Of a stretch of 64,000 bases of DNA, positions 11,098 through 22,686 are shown piece by piece (the stretch's first letter is position 1; every line of letters begins with the position of its first letter). The notes below the pieces were generated by a model that saw only the letters and a list, made by a program, of their open reading frames with translations, searched no databases and was not told the DNA's origin. Where the stretch lies: NCBI GenBank assembly GCA_949130495.1, contig OX422213.1:541663467-541727466 (forward strand), in the 5' to 3' direction. The position numbers and the translations under genes are program-made. Source of the DNA: Sambucus nigra. Taxonomy: Eukaryota; Streptophyta; Magnoliopsida; Dipsacales; Adoxaceae.

Positions 11098-12266
11098 AAT
11101 CTCCCCCTTTGACTATTTCGAGACGAAACCAATAGTGAAATGACTAAGTTTGTCCGTTAAGACATATGACGCCTAAATCCCATCCCATAAACCCAAATAA
11201 AAAATATAGGACAAGACTAGTAAATGATGGTCCGATAAGCATGAACTGTCTGAATGTGATGTAGTCTTGAAATCTTGAATATCTTAAGCATATGTACACG
11301 CATGATACAGACAAATACCCAATGAAGTATGAAGGAACAAATGATCTAAACAAATATGTAAATTCAAATCTAAATCATTTGTTATGTGAGCAAAACATGA
11401 TACCAATTTGTAAACAACATCTAAATCAGGATAGCATCATATGATCACAAATATGATACTAACTTGTGCAAACCAATTAATACCTACATATAAAATACAA
11501 CTATAATCCATTCATGTCAGAATAAAATAAAGTGTAGACGTTTTCAAACGCTTCAAAAATATATTTAAAATTATTTCTATAATAAAATAACATCCTTAAA
11601 CAATTTAAAATAATTCCAAGTCCCATTAAAATTATGCATTCATACGTGAGTGATCTCGGAATGCAATTTGATTTAAAGAAGGCATATGCACAATAAAACC
11701 GGCATGATAAATCTTTGAAGCTTTGTCACAACGTCTTCAATAAACTTCAATACGTCATAGCCTGTGTGGGATCGTGATAATAAAAATCTACATATGAATC
11801 AAATGTGTTTTGTTCCGAGAATAATTCAAAAATATACAACGGACTCAATTGGAAATTTTGTCCTTACAAATCCCCCTCCCCCACCCCACCAGACTATTCT
11901 GGGACGAAACCAACAGTGAGGTGCCTAAGCCAGGCCATCAAGTCGTATGACGCCTAAATCACATCCCATAAACCGAAAATAAAAAATATAGGACAAGACT
12001 AGTAAATGATGGTCTGACAAGCATGAATTGTCTAATATGAGGTAGTCTTGAAATCTCAAATATCTTAAGCATACCTACACACATGAAACAGACAAATACC
12101 CAGTGAAGTATGGAGGAACAAATGATATAAACAAATATGTAAAATCAAATCCAAATCATTTGTTATGTGAGAAAAACTTGATTCCAATTTGTAAACAACA
12201 TCTAAATCAGGATATCAGCATATGATCATTAATATGATACCAACTTGTGAAAACTAATTAATACCG
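10725..12266. repeat. Tandem duplication of about 771 bp across the LTR/3' UTR border
   Basis: Unit 1 (about 10725-11495) and unit 2 (about 11496-12266) each hold the last 370 bases of the LTR followed by 400 bases of untranslated region. The LTR ends CCTTACA occur at 11097 and 11868, giving the 771-bp period. Landmarks such as ATATAGGACAAGACTAGTAA and GTAAACAACATCTAAATCAG occur once per unit at the same spacing. The units differ at many positions, so the duplication is old. It creates a second purine tract and LTR terminus. Confidence 0.75.
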
Positions 12267-14040
12267 ACATATAAGCATGAACACATATGATATCAATTTG
12301 TAATGCAATAAAATCTATGTGCTCAACAAAAAAAATCTTCCCCTACATCACATACATATCTACACCTTTTTGTCTCGAATAGACAACCCGGTGAAAAGAT
12401 AAACATATCTAGAAATAGATAATCAATAAAGCATGTCAAGATAAACATGAAGCACCCAGCTAATAATGATCAAAAGATGTTAAATTCGTAGATTAACAAA
12501 CAAAAATCACACAACATGAAGCAATAATCTAATCAGGTGTGACTAAATAAACACAATGCAGTAATATATGATCAATGTGAACTGTATAACATAAACCCAA
12601 TAGTAACCCACCAGTACCAAAAATATGTCAATATGAACTAGTGCACTAAAACAGATAAAAATATCAAAAGCTCGCTCGAACGAGACCGCCTAGTCGTTCA
12701 AACGACACATGCTTCTCACTTTAATGCTTCACACAAGATCGATATCTCGCTCGAACGAGAAAACCAAAAACTCACATCCAGTTATAAGTATCATGAAGTT
12801 TCGTCGAGTGAAAAACTTTCTTGAAAAAACTAACTGGAAAGAGCAAAAAACTGCAAAACACTATAAAAACAGAAAAAAACAAAAAACAAAGTGAGTTTCA
12901 TGCTAACATAGTACCGATGTGCTCAAACGTGAATATGGAATTCATGGACATGAACTTTAACAAATTAATCACACTTACAACACATCAAAACGATTAAGAA
13001 GCGCTAATTGATATCTATAAATCATCAAACTTTATTTTAGCCATATGTGACATTTAAAGTGTGAGCTTAATGAACTAAACAAACATCATGCACAGAAATC
13101 TAGAATTTTGACGATTCTATAAACAATAGCGCCATGATAAGATTTTTTAACGTTAGGATTCATGGTGCAAGCTCGTTTAAATTTTCTCCAACCAAACTCC
13201 CTTATATATACATTTACTTTTTCAAGTTCTTTTGAGGTCTATTTTTCTCAACCTAGACAAAATCCCATTGGCCCGATTTTTTGCATATGCTTCTTTTTAT
13301 TGCCTTTATTTTATTTTGGGCTCTTTTAAATGGTGGATTTCATGATGAGTCAATTTTGCACTCTTGCAGCCATTTTTCGTGAACACTCATCATTTTTTCA
13401 ATTTCAATCTTACGGTAAATAGTTCTTACATGCACACCTCCTCCTTAAGTCTACTTACGCATGGATGACAAAATTGAAATAAAAACGTCTCACCAAACTC
13501 AAATATGCAAGATAAGTCAAACATTCATATAAACTCATACATGTGTGCAAAGATGGTATATGTACAAAGTCGAATCAAAATTCATATCAACATCTAAACA
13601 ACCCAAAAATACAATGGTTATGATCATTCTAAGCATCAATAATTCTGACCAAATGTCCTATCCACATGGATAATGGAAGGTAGGGAGTCCAAGCACACTA
13701 ATATGCCACATCAAATATGTAAACTCACGACACAAAAACAAAACGAAAATCTTTTTTTGCATTTCTAAAAATATTTTTTACCCAAAAATAAAATATTTTT
13801 GTATTTTTCTCAAAAGTATTTGAAACCAAAAGTCTTTTTTGTATTTTTGAAATTTTTTTATCAAAAATATAATCTTTTTGTATTTTTCCAATAAGACTCA
13901 ATAGATGAAAAAAAATATAACACAAAAAATATAACACTAGCAAGATATAAATCATGATGCAAAGACTAGCGTATGACAAACACAACAACACAATCATCCT
14001 TTAGATCTAGCATGGAAAATATCAAGTGCAACGAAGCCAA
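12267..14040 (-). other. E2 3' untranslated region
   Basis: Collinear with E1 3004-4440. It holds CGTTCGAACG-type palindromes at 12670-12760 and a minus-strand purine tract near 13437-13450. At 13738-13900 there is a degenerate tandem array of CTTTTTGTATTTTT words. No credible coding frame is present. Confidence 0.6.
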
Positions 14041-14175
14041 TTTCCTAACCCAAGTAGGTGTGAAATTATGCATGGGGGTTTGGGGAACCGAAATGACTTT
14101 ATTCCTTAACTTACTAGGAGCATTCCTAAGGTCATAACAAAAACATTTAAGGTGACCTTTCCTACCGCAATGTGT

Positions 14176-15850
14176 TCAAGTGTAAAGACGGTGTGAATGA
14201 TTACCAAAATGTTGACCTCTCTTCAGTTTCCTAGTGGACTCTCTCACACGATTGGTATTGGCTTTTGGAATGGGAACAACGTGATAATTACAGGCTATAC
14301 CAAACCTATCTCTTTTGACTTGGACGGTGCCTAACATCCTATCCAATTTTTCCGACCTCAATTTCAAGTCAAACTTAACCTTACTCGAGTCTTTTATGTT
14401 CTCCTCTAACTGAAAAATCCTAAACTCAAGCACACGTCTAGACTCCTCAAAGTCTAGCACCTCTTTTTCCAAAGCCTCCATCAAACTATGTAAGCTATCT
14501 CTCTCTTTCTCAATGTACTCTATCTTCTACCTAAGCATCTTCTCTCGTGCCCTAATTTCCTCAATCAAAATATCATTATTTTCTATGGCACGCTCATTCA
14601 ACCTAGCTTGCAATTTAGAATTTGCCTTTTTCACTTTTACCGCCTCGGCATATAATTCATTAAAGGAAACTTGCAACTCTTTCACATCAACCTCCTCTTC
14701 CTCACTTGCTTCACCCTCACTAACTTGAGATTCAACGGCCTTGAAAGTCTCATGCACATGAGAATATTCATGGGAAGAATTATGATCGTCACTCACATAA
14801 CATGCCAATAAAGCTACAAACTTTCTCTTATTGGGGGAAATCTCTCCCTCTTCTAGGTCACTATCACTTAAGGACGCACTATAAGCTATAGGTTTTTTTC
14901 CCTCTTTCTTAAGTCTAGTGGGACACTCGGCAACTTTGTGTCCATACCCCTCACACCCAAAACACCTATCCAACTCAACCCTATTAAATTTCTCACTCTT
15001 GTTCTTAGGGAGGGACTCTACCTTGTTGTTCTTGAATTTCTCAAACTTTTGGCTTCTTTCAATTGCTTTTGAAGTTTAAGAAACTTTTGAACTTCTTAGC
15101 CAACAAGGCGACATCCTCAAAATCGAAATCGTAATCGTCATTTGAAACTTTAGTCTCCTCCTCCAGGTCTTTCAAAGGAATGCCCTTTTCTTTCGTTGGC
15201 ACTTTCTTGGAGGTAAATATATCGAGTTCATAGGTTTGTAGATCACATACAATCTCTTCAAGTTTCGTTGATTCAAGCACACTTAAGAAGTTTAAAATTT
15301 TCACTTTCGCATCAAACCTACTCAGCAAAGATCTCAAAAAAAAAATTATCACACGATTGTCGATATCTTATCTCCTAAGTTAAACGATAAGTTGACAATG
15401 TTGGACAACCTAGCGTAAAACTCATCAAACGTCTCACTTTCTAACATTTTAATCATCTCGAACTATGTAGTGAGGTTTTGTAGCTTAGACTCCCTAACCG
15501 TGCTAGTGCCCTCATGACTAAGTGAAAGTGTATCCCAAGCCTCTTTTGAAGTTACACAAGACATAATTATATTATAGTCTTCATGTGTGAAAAGTGAGAA
15601 AATTACGTGAAGACCTTTATAGTTGTAAAGTGCAAGTCTATGTTCTACTTTATTCCATGACTCAACGGGTTTCAAACTGGTGGCCTCACCCTCTCATGTG
15701 TGTGGTGGTGACCAACCTTTTCAACCGCTAACCCCACACACTCATAAATTGATTTCAAAGAACTTCCCATTCGCATTTTCAAATAAGCATAATTTGTGCC
15801 ATACAAAATAGGAGCATGAAAACTTTCAAAACCTCCAAAATTCATCCTTA
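14176..15850 (-). pseudogene. gag: E2 gag (Sirevirus-type), decayed but with an intact CCHC knuckle
   Basis: This is the same protein as the E1 gag and somewhat better preserved. The N-terminal UBN2-type part (about 15850-15463) has stops, but KEAWDTLSLSHEGTSTVR is clear. A central frame (15352-15059) carries the KVLESTKLEEIVCDLQTYELD-type helix region. The frame 14973-14527 contains the intact zinc knuckle CFGCEGYGHKVAECP (14967-14923), then an acidic linker and a coiled-coil segment. The frame 14484-14176 continues the heptad-rich region, and the second knuckle (CSHC-like) follows out of frame near 14180-14130. Roughly four frameshifts or stops separate these pieces. No aspartic protease or integrase follows, so the element is gag-only, as in E1. 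Confidence 0.75.
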
Positions 15851-15887
15851 TAAATACAAGGGATCAACGCAATAAAAATATGTTTCT

Positions 15888-15902
15888 AACTATGATACCA
15901 AT
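15888..15902 (-). promoter_or_regulatory. E2 primer-binding site
   Basis: The minus strand reads TTGGTATCATAGTTAG right after the LTR end. TTGGTATCA matches the initiator-Met type site and the rest has two changes. Confidence 0.7.
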
Positions 15903-15903
15903 T

Positions 15904-17118
15904 TTTAGGCCCCTTTTTCCGACGTGGAATGTGTTTTAAGGATGGCAAAAAAAAAAAACTTTCTTTTTATGAAAAACCCTTTTCTATTTTTTTTAAACCG
16001 CACCAAGTTGTGAACCAATTTTAACTTAACCAAATTTTATCTTGATTAATCCTAAACATGCATCTAGTGATTAAAGCAAGTAAAGTAAGAAAAATAATGC
16101 TCACAACGCCGGATGTACAAGGAAACCACAAAGGGAAAAACCCTCAAACGGCCCAAGCCAGACAATCACTATGATGTGGAATTACAAGGAGCAGACACAA
16201 ATATTACTCAATGACTCGATCCCAATTAGACTTAACACTCTTCTGATTTTCAACCACTCCTCCACAGTGCCCCCGCGAATCGCAATACTTTTCCACGGCA
16301 GTCGCCTCCACGAATGCCTCGGTGTCAACCGATGTAACTTGAAAAGTCTACGGAATTGGAACATGAACTCCCTCGCTTCTTCTCTGTAAAACCTAACAAT
16401 GTTCTTCAAAGTGTAGAACAAACTCCAAAAAGGTGCAGCCAAAGATCACTATTGCATATGATAATGAAAACTCAGATCTTTGAAACTCTAAGGATGTTTT
16501 AGACTTAGAAAACCTTATAAAACATGTGCAAAATACGTACTGGATTGTAAACTATTTTCAGATTGCACACTTACAAAATTCTGAGGAAATCGCTCCTTAA
16601 ATAGATTTCTTGAGGCGGCGGTTCGCTCGAACGACGGTAGCTATCGCTAGAACAATATGGCTTTGTTGTTTGAATGACATAGTGATCTCGCTCGAATGAC
16701 TACTAATGTTGTTTGAGTGACAGAGATAAATAGAGTTTGTATAAATTACAATTCTAATCCATTCTTATCATAATAAAACAAAGTGTAAACATTTTCACAC
16801 TTTAAAAACATTTTAAAAATTATTTCTTTAATAAAATGACATCCTTAAGCAATTTAAAATAAATTCCATGTCCCGTTAAAATTCCGCATTCATACCTGAG
16901 TGATCTTGGAATGTAATTCGATATGAAGATGAAATATACACCATAAAACCAGCAAGATAAATCTTTGAAGCTTTGCCGTAATGTGTTCAATAAACTTCAA
17001 TACCTCATAGTCTGTGTGGGATCGTGAAAATAAAAATCTACCTATGACTGAAATGTGTTTTGTTCAGAGAATAAGTAAAAAACATACAATGGACTCAATT
17101 GGAAATTTTCTCCTTAAA
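15904..17118 (-). repeat. E2 5' LTR (1215 bp)
   Basis: A full-length LTR homologous to the E1 LTR of 1218 bp. It has palindromes at 16618-16725 and a TATA-like AAATAG near 16600. The outer end is TTAAA where the family has TTACA. It is followed directly by the target duplication GCGTG. Confidence 0.72.
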
Positions 17119-17793
17119 GCGTGCGTTGAAATGGTGATTTTCAATGAAAATATTATAGTGTACAGAAATGAATGAAAGGTTTAAATTTCGGTAAAGTAAT
17201 GGGTTTGGATATATCAAGTGTATTGGTTTCAAGTATTGAACCGGGTGTGCTTAATATAATGAAAAGGCTAAGTATGAAAAAGAAAACCTTTAATAAGATT
17301 AAGGTAGATTAATCTGGGCGAGTAGGGTTTTTGAAAGTAAAATTGTTAATGCATTGGAATATGTATTTTCGAAGGTATATGCATGTAGATATATAAATAT
17401 TTTCGCATGCATATGGTTTTAGCGTGTGAGTATTCCTTTATGTCCGTCATTACTATATTATTTATATAAATCCCACTCGGCATAAGCTTACATCCCCACT
17501 TAGTTACGGAATCTTGGGAGCGGTTCCATATTTTGGGGGTGTTATACATGTAAGTATATTCTCTTTACGTTTACGTTAAAAACTCTGTTTACTTAGACTA
17601 GGGGTGCTCCCCACGGGTCCCTCACGTAGTTTACCTTGAAACTATTATCGCATGCTAATCAACTGAAATGTTAATTAAAATAAAATCGGATTAATAACAT
17701 TATATATGTTATTCTATTTCACTTCACACCTAACGCTCGGGTCAGATCGGGTTGACTCACGGGTAACCCATAAATTCGGGTCGGGGCGTTACA
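17119..17793 (+). mobile_element. Tekay-like 3' LTR, segment 3 of 3
   Basis: The LTR resumes after E2 and ends GGGTCGGGGCGTTACA at 17793, a common terminus of plant Ty3/gypsy LTRs. It begins with the second copy of the E2 target duplication. The sequence to its right is Sirevirus 3' untranslated region, so the Tekay-like element appears to have inserted into a Sirevirus. Confidence 0.6.
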
Positions 17794-18242
17794 TTTGATA
17801 TCCATAGTCACGTGATTCCACTTTTCTAATATTCTAATTTTTATCTAGTCATAGTTATCAAGTGTTATTCCATTGTTGCTAGATTTTATATTCATGTGTA
17901 TTCTTTCCCACAATTTGTTTATTCCTAGCAAAAAGGGGGTGAAATATGTGATATAGGGGGAGTATTATTGATGATTTATATATTTTTATGTTCCTCCCTA
18001 CTTTACTTGGTATATGTTTGATTGTTTCGTGTGTGTAGATATTCTCACAAATTTAGATATTTCGAGCTACACCACATTCAGACATTTCTTCTCTAGATAG
18101 GTTTATTGAGATTTGTCATGTCCTGTATTTTCATTTTTTGAGATTATGGGATGGGATGGGTTTATTGTTTTCATCTTCACGGCCCTACTTCACACATTTC
18201 ACTATTTTTGGTTTTGTCTTGGAATAGCCAAAGGGGGAGATT
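17794..18242 (+). other. S+ Sirevirus 3' untranslated end with repeated polypurine tracts
   Basis: This plus-strand internal end carries three purine tracts: AAAAAGGGGGTG near 17930, ATAGGGGGAGTA near 17955 and CAAAGGGGGAGATT at 18229-18242, the last abutting the LTR. Repeated polypurine tracts before the 3' LTR are a known trait of Sireviruses. The rest of the element to the left is replaced by the Tekay-like insertion. Confidence 0.65.
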
Positions 18243-19403
18243 TGTAAGGGAAAGTTTCCATTCGAGTCAATTTGCTTGTAATTGGCTTAATTCTAAACAA
18301 AAATGTTTATGTCTAGGATATATATTTAATTGTGATCCCACAGAGCCTATGACATTCCTTGTTGAAGAATTTGCAGTTAAAGCTTTGAAGATTATATCAT
18401 GTGATGCTTAGTCATTCAGATTTCTTCACACTTAATTCATTCTAGATCACATAGGTATGTATGCTTAGTGATCTATGGGATTTAGAATCTTTTTTAAATG
18501 ATTGATGTTTTTAAAATTAAAATTATTTTGGGAATTTGAAAAGTAATATTTGGAAACGTATTTTAAATTGTTTATGAGTTCAAAATGTTTTAGAAATTTT
18601 GAGGGTGATTTTAAAAATAAAATTAATTTTTTCGAACGTTCACAGGATATGATTTCTCGTTGTAACGATATGTATACATCATTCTAATGACATGTTTTTT
18701 CATTCGAACGACGTTGCCTCGAATTTGGTGTTTATATATTTAAGGACTTTGTTTACTCAAAAATTCACAGAGAACTTTTACCAAAAACATTTTTGCACTT
18801 GTTTACAAAAAGTTCCCAAAGTTTTCCATCATCTGGAGTTTTCCAAGATCAAACCTCATACTTCCATAGCTTCTGATCTTGAGTATGACAATGGAAAGTT
18901 TTTCTTCATCTATGAGCAATATTTTCGTGTGATGGATTCCGTGTGTGATGGTTACAAAGAAGCGATGTTTTTCGTGTCGATTCGTAGATGATGCTGCAGC
19001 TACATCGGTGGATACTGAGATAGATGTGGACACATGTGCCCTGGACACTTGCATGGGTAGATTCTTACGTGGAACTATGGATGAGTGGTTGAAGAGAAAA
19101 AGAGGCATCAAGGCTTGTGTGTGATGGATTTGTTGAGTAAGACTCTATTTTCCATATCATAGTGATTGTTTAGCCTGGACGTTCAAGGTTTTATCCCCTA
19201 GTGGTTTCCTCGTACATCGGCGCGCCTTGGGTTGATTTATTTACTTTATCTATTTAAGAACTTAGATGCATACTATAGCGTTAAAAAGATAAAATTAGTA
19301 AACCATTTTTGTGTTCACAAGATAAGTTTAAGCTTGCTAAAAGGACAAAATTTGGAAAATTCATAAATAGTTTATTTCCTAGAGATAACTGGTTAGGGGC
19401 CTT
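18243..19403 (+). repeat. S+ Sirevirus 3' LTR, plus orientation
   Basis: It starts TGTAAGGGAAAGTTTCC after a polypurine tract and is homologous, in reverse orientation, to the E1 and E2 LTRs. Palindromes at 18636-18712 precede a TTTATATATTTAAGG TATA region at 18729. The right edge near GGGGCC (19403) is approximate. No primer site follows, consistent with a 3' LTR. Two ORFs of about 100 codons lying antisense to each other at 18692-19111 are inside the LTR and are not considered genes. Confidence 0.65.
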
Positions 19404-19436
19404 CTCAGGAACAACTATAGGAATTCATTTTCCCAA

Positions 19437-20060
19437 AACGATTGTAAAAATATATTCAAAAAAGTCCAATTTATATAAAACATGAAAATCGAGGCGGCAA
19501 GATTCGTTTGAAAGAAAATAGGACTTCGTTTGAATAGAAACCATAGTTTCGTTCTAACGAGGTCGATTCTCATTCGAACGAGCTTCCAACGTACTTACAT
19601 TGTTTGTCGATTTGTCAAACAAAGACCCCAAATTTTAAGATCCTTAGAATTTTGTTCTAATGAACTTAAACATTTCATTCCAACGAAAAATAAGTTTCGT
19701 TCAAACCAACTATAGAAGTCGTTCTAATGAGATACCCAGCCTTGTTCTACGAGGTGAGATTTTTGTTCTAACAAACTCAAAAAATTTACAATATTTTATT
19801 TTCAATCATTTTATAAAATTGGCTCGTTTCAAAATAAAATATCCCAGAAGAAATTTGAATAAGTTAAATCAAATACCTAAAAAACATATACCTCCATATA
19901 AGATTGTGATGGTTTCAACGACTCGAATTTCGGAACATTACTAGACCACTAACTTGTCTTTAATGAACGTGGAAGAATATGCGGATGTAGTTTATTTGGG
20001 TTATAACGGGATATGCTAAAATATCTAAACCATGAGTAATTAAAAATTTTTGCTCTTACA
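19437..20060 (-). repeat. E3 3' LTR, truncated, rich in palindromes
   Basis: Homologous to the TATA-to-U3 half of the E1 LTR (landmark GAGGCGGCAAG after a TTTATATAAAA box at about 19470). It ends TTGCTCTTACA at 20060, followed by minus-strand purine tract AAAAGGGGAGATT. Between 19500 and 19760 there are about nine degenerate CGTTCTAACGA or CATTCGAACGAG palindromes, the densest such cluster in the window. Confidence 0.6.
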
Positions 20061-21304
20061 AATCTCCCCTTTTCGCTATTCCAATACAAAAAAATCCGAA
20101 CCAAATTAAACCCTTAAGACAACGTCCTACTAATTCCCTCCCAAACCCAAACTGGAATGACATTCTAGACTTTATTTTCAATTTGTGTGGTCTATGAGAT
20201 CATCATAAAAGCGAAAGAGACCTACACACATGAAACAAAAGAATACTGTGACGCATACGAGAGTTTGAAGCAAAGAAAAACTCCCCGTTAATTTTTTTCT
20301 ACCCCTTTTTTTCTATAACATACAAAGGGTAAGAAACTAGGAATGAAATATTGGCATCACCCAAATCCAAATGAAAAAACACCGTAAAGATAAAAATAAA
20401 GCACATGCAATGAATTTTCAAAATTCTACCAATTGCTTTTGCAAATTTTCTCAAGTATAAAAAGTATATGTATAAAAGGTACATATAAGAACAAATATAT
20501 ACCACCATGAAATTGCACTAAAATATCCAAATTGTGTAAGTGGAATGTAATTTTGTAAAAATAATCCACATGTGAATCAACATCGGCATTCTAAACATAG
20601 GCACACAAAGCCAATGATATACTTATAAAGAAAGAACTTAATTTCAAGATTAGGTGTAATAATGTAACAAAATGAAATTGACTCGACTTATGCAACAGGT
20701 CATGAATTTAAATGCTTCTCAAATCAATAACGTCAAATTATTTAATATTTTTCAAGAGAGTCCGTTGTCCAAACCTATTGATCTTCTACTTTAGAACAAC
20801 CTCAAAATCTCACATACTTAAGAATTCTCTCTCAAAATTTTGAATATATCATAATGCTCATGCACAATGAAGCATCAATGAAATGAAAATTGCCTTAATA
20901 CTTATTTTTTATATGTCATTAATCTTTTAGGCTCTTTTACAAATGGTGGCTTTTAAATTCTCTTTTGTATTCCATTTCCATTGCTTAACATAAAACAATT
21001 TTTTTGGCAAAAAAGAAATTCGAGCAATGGTTTAACAAACACAACTTATCTTTAGTACATTTGGTTCGTTATTAAACACCACTGAGATGAGAACAATGTA
21101 GTCGATATATGACAAGTAAATACAATGTTAAAAAAATTCTGCATATGTGAAATGAGGGTGATAAAAAGTCTAGCATGAAGAAAGTAATCATGTGTGGCCA
21201 ACGAAATGCTAGCCACTCATTATTAAGCACTGTAAGAGTGGTCCTACATGAGTGTGTTTCAAATCAATTCAATTTTCACCAAAAATTATCTAACTTTTAA
21301 TTAG
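20061..21304 (-). other. E3 3' untranslated region
   Basis: AT-rich and non-coding, starting with a polypurine tract on the minus strand. The word GGCTCTTTTACAAATGGTGGC near 20930 has counterparts in E1 (3750) and E2 (13320), which confirms family membership. I see no gene in it. Confidence 0.55.
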
Positions 21305-22446
21305 CACCAAACCAAGTTGTGATAAACCAATTTTTTATCTTGATTAATCCTAAACATGCATCTAGTGATTAAAGTAAGTAAAGTAAAGTAGAGAATACTC
21401 ACAATTGTGGAGGTACGAGGAAAAACCCAAGACGGGAAAAAACCTCGGACGACCCAAGCCAGACAATCACTATGAATGTGAAATTACAACGAACAGACAA
21501 AAGACTCACTCAATGAATCGATCCCCACGGGTCTTGACGCTCTTTTGATCTTCAACCACTCCTCTCATAGTGTCCGCGCCGTACCACGATAAATGTCCAC
21601 AACAAATGCATCAACTTATGTTTTGGTGTCCACCGAATGACTTTGATACGTCAACGATGTCGAACAAGAATTCCTTCTCTTTTCTTAACCGCAAAACCCA
21701 GATGTTAAAGTATAGAACAAACCTTCTTGGTTAAGCAAGATCATATAAACATATAGTAATAATAACTCGAATCTTTGCAAACTCTAAGGATGTGATTTAG
21801 CTTTGAAACCTTATGTGCAAAACTCGTACTGGATTAAAAAATGTTTTCCAGATTTCACTTTCGTTAATTCTGACGAAACCACGCTTTAAATAGGATTTTA
21901 AGTCGGTTCCTTGAAAAACATGTTGCTCGAACGAGATCAACCCGTCGTTCGCGTGACATGGCTATCTCGCTCGAACGAGCAGAGATGTCGTTTGAGCGAC
22001 GCGCGTGTCAGTTTTACTTTTTCTTTAAAACGTTTCTTCCAAAGGAGATCCAAATATGTCAAACTCTTTTTCAAGCTTATCAGAATAAAACGTAGTTTAA
22101 AATATTTAAAACACTCTTTAAAACATTTAAAAATATTTTTCCTTATAAAAATTCATCCTTATCCTTTTATAAAAATTATTCCGAGACTCATTAATTATAT
22201 GCATTCATACCTGTGTGATCTCGAAATGTAATTAACTTGAAGACGAATAAACTTCCACCAATTAAACTTCGGCATGATTAATTCTTTGAAGCTTTGCCGC
22301 AACGTCTTCAATTTCTTCAATACGTCATAGACTAAGTGGGATCGTCACAAAATAAAATCTACCTATGACATATTACAAACACAATTTTGTTCACGGAATT
22401 AAGTCAAAATAATACAGGGATTCAATTGGAAATTTATGTCCTTACA
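21305..22446 (-). repeat. E3 5' LTR
   Basis: Shares the AACCAATTTTTTATCTTGATTAATCC block and the GAAAAAACCTCGGACGACC block with the E1 and E2 LTRs. Palindromes lie at 21922-22005 and the TATA-like TTTAAATAGG near 21888. It ends TTATGTCCTTACA at 22446. Confidence 0.65.
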
Positions 22447-22686
22447 AGCACACTAAAGAAATGAAACCATGTATCTAAATACCATGAAAAATCACATGAA
22501 TCGATGGAATGTAGGTGTTGATGCCGATAAGATATCATAGATGTATGATTGAATAAAATAATATATGTATAATATGTAATTGTTCATATAAAAAGATATA
22601 AAGACTTAGCTTTTGATGTTGATCTTCGTCTCATCTAGTAAGAAGGAAAGAATTCTTGTTTCGAATTCTCACAGACGGCGCCAATC
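22447..22686 (-). other. Leader and primer-binding site of a minus-strand Tat-type element
   Basis: Directly inside the 22687 LTR the minus strand reads TTGGCGCCGTCTGTGAGAA (22684-22666), the primer site typical of Ty3/gypsy Tat-lineage elements. Only about 220 bases of internal leader remain before the E3 border at 22446. No coding sequence is left. Confidence 0.7.

Larger units (their letters stand above)
9805..17118 (-). mobile_element. E2: Sirevirus-like element with a collapsed three-LTR tandem structure
   Basis: It is flanked by the 5-bp direct repeat GCGTG (9800-9804 and 17119-17123). On the minus strand it reads: LTR 17118-15904, primer site, gag about 15850-14176, 3' untranslated region, LTR 11097-9954, then again primer site and the first part of a second gag (9953-9811). 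It finally ends in the six bases TGTAGG (9805-9810), which are the start of a third LTR. A single deletion has removed the rest of the second unit and nearly all of the third LTR. The LTR end at 17118 reads TTAAA instead of TTACA. No pol is present. Confidence 0.75.
19437..22446 (-). mobile_element. E3: Sirevirus-like element reduced to LTRs and 3' UTR
   Basis: Minus orientation. It comprises a partial 3' LTR (19437-20060), a purine tract and 3' untranslated region (20061 to about 21304), and a 5' LTR (about 21305-22446, ending TCCTTACA). Gag and the primer site are missing. The LTR at 21305 lacks its first bases, so a deletion has fused the 3' untranslated region to the 5' LTR. No target duplication could be found. 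Confidence 0.6.

Noticed and set aside
18692..19111. Two opposing ORFs of about 100 codons as host genes
   Set aside because: They lie inside a Sirevirus LTR homologous to three others in the window, where the frames are not conserved.
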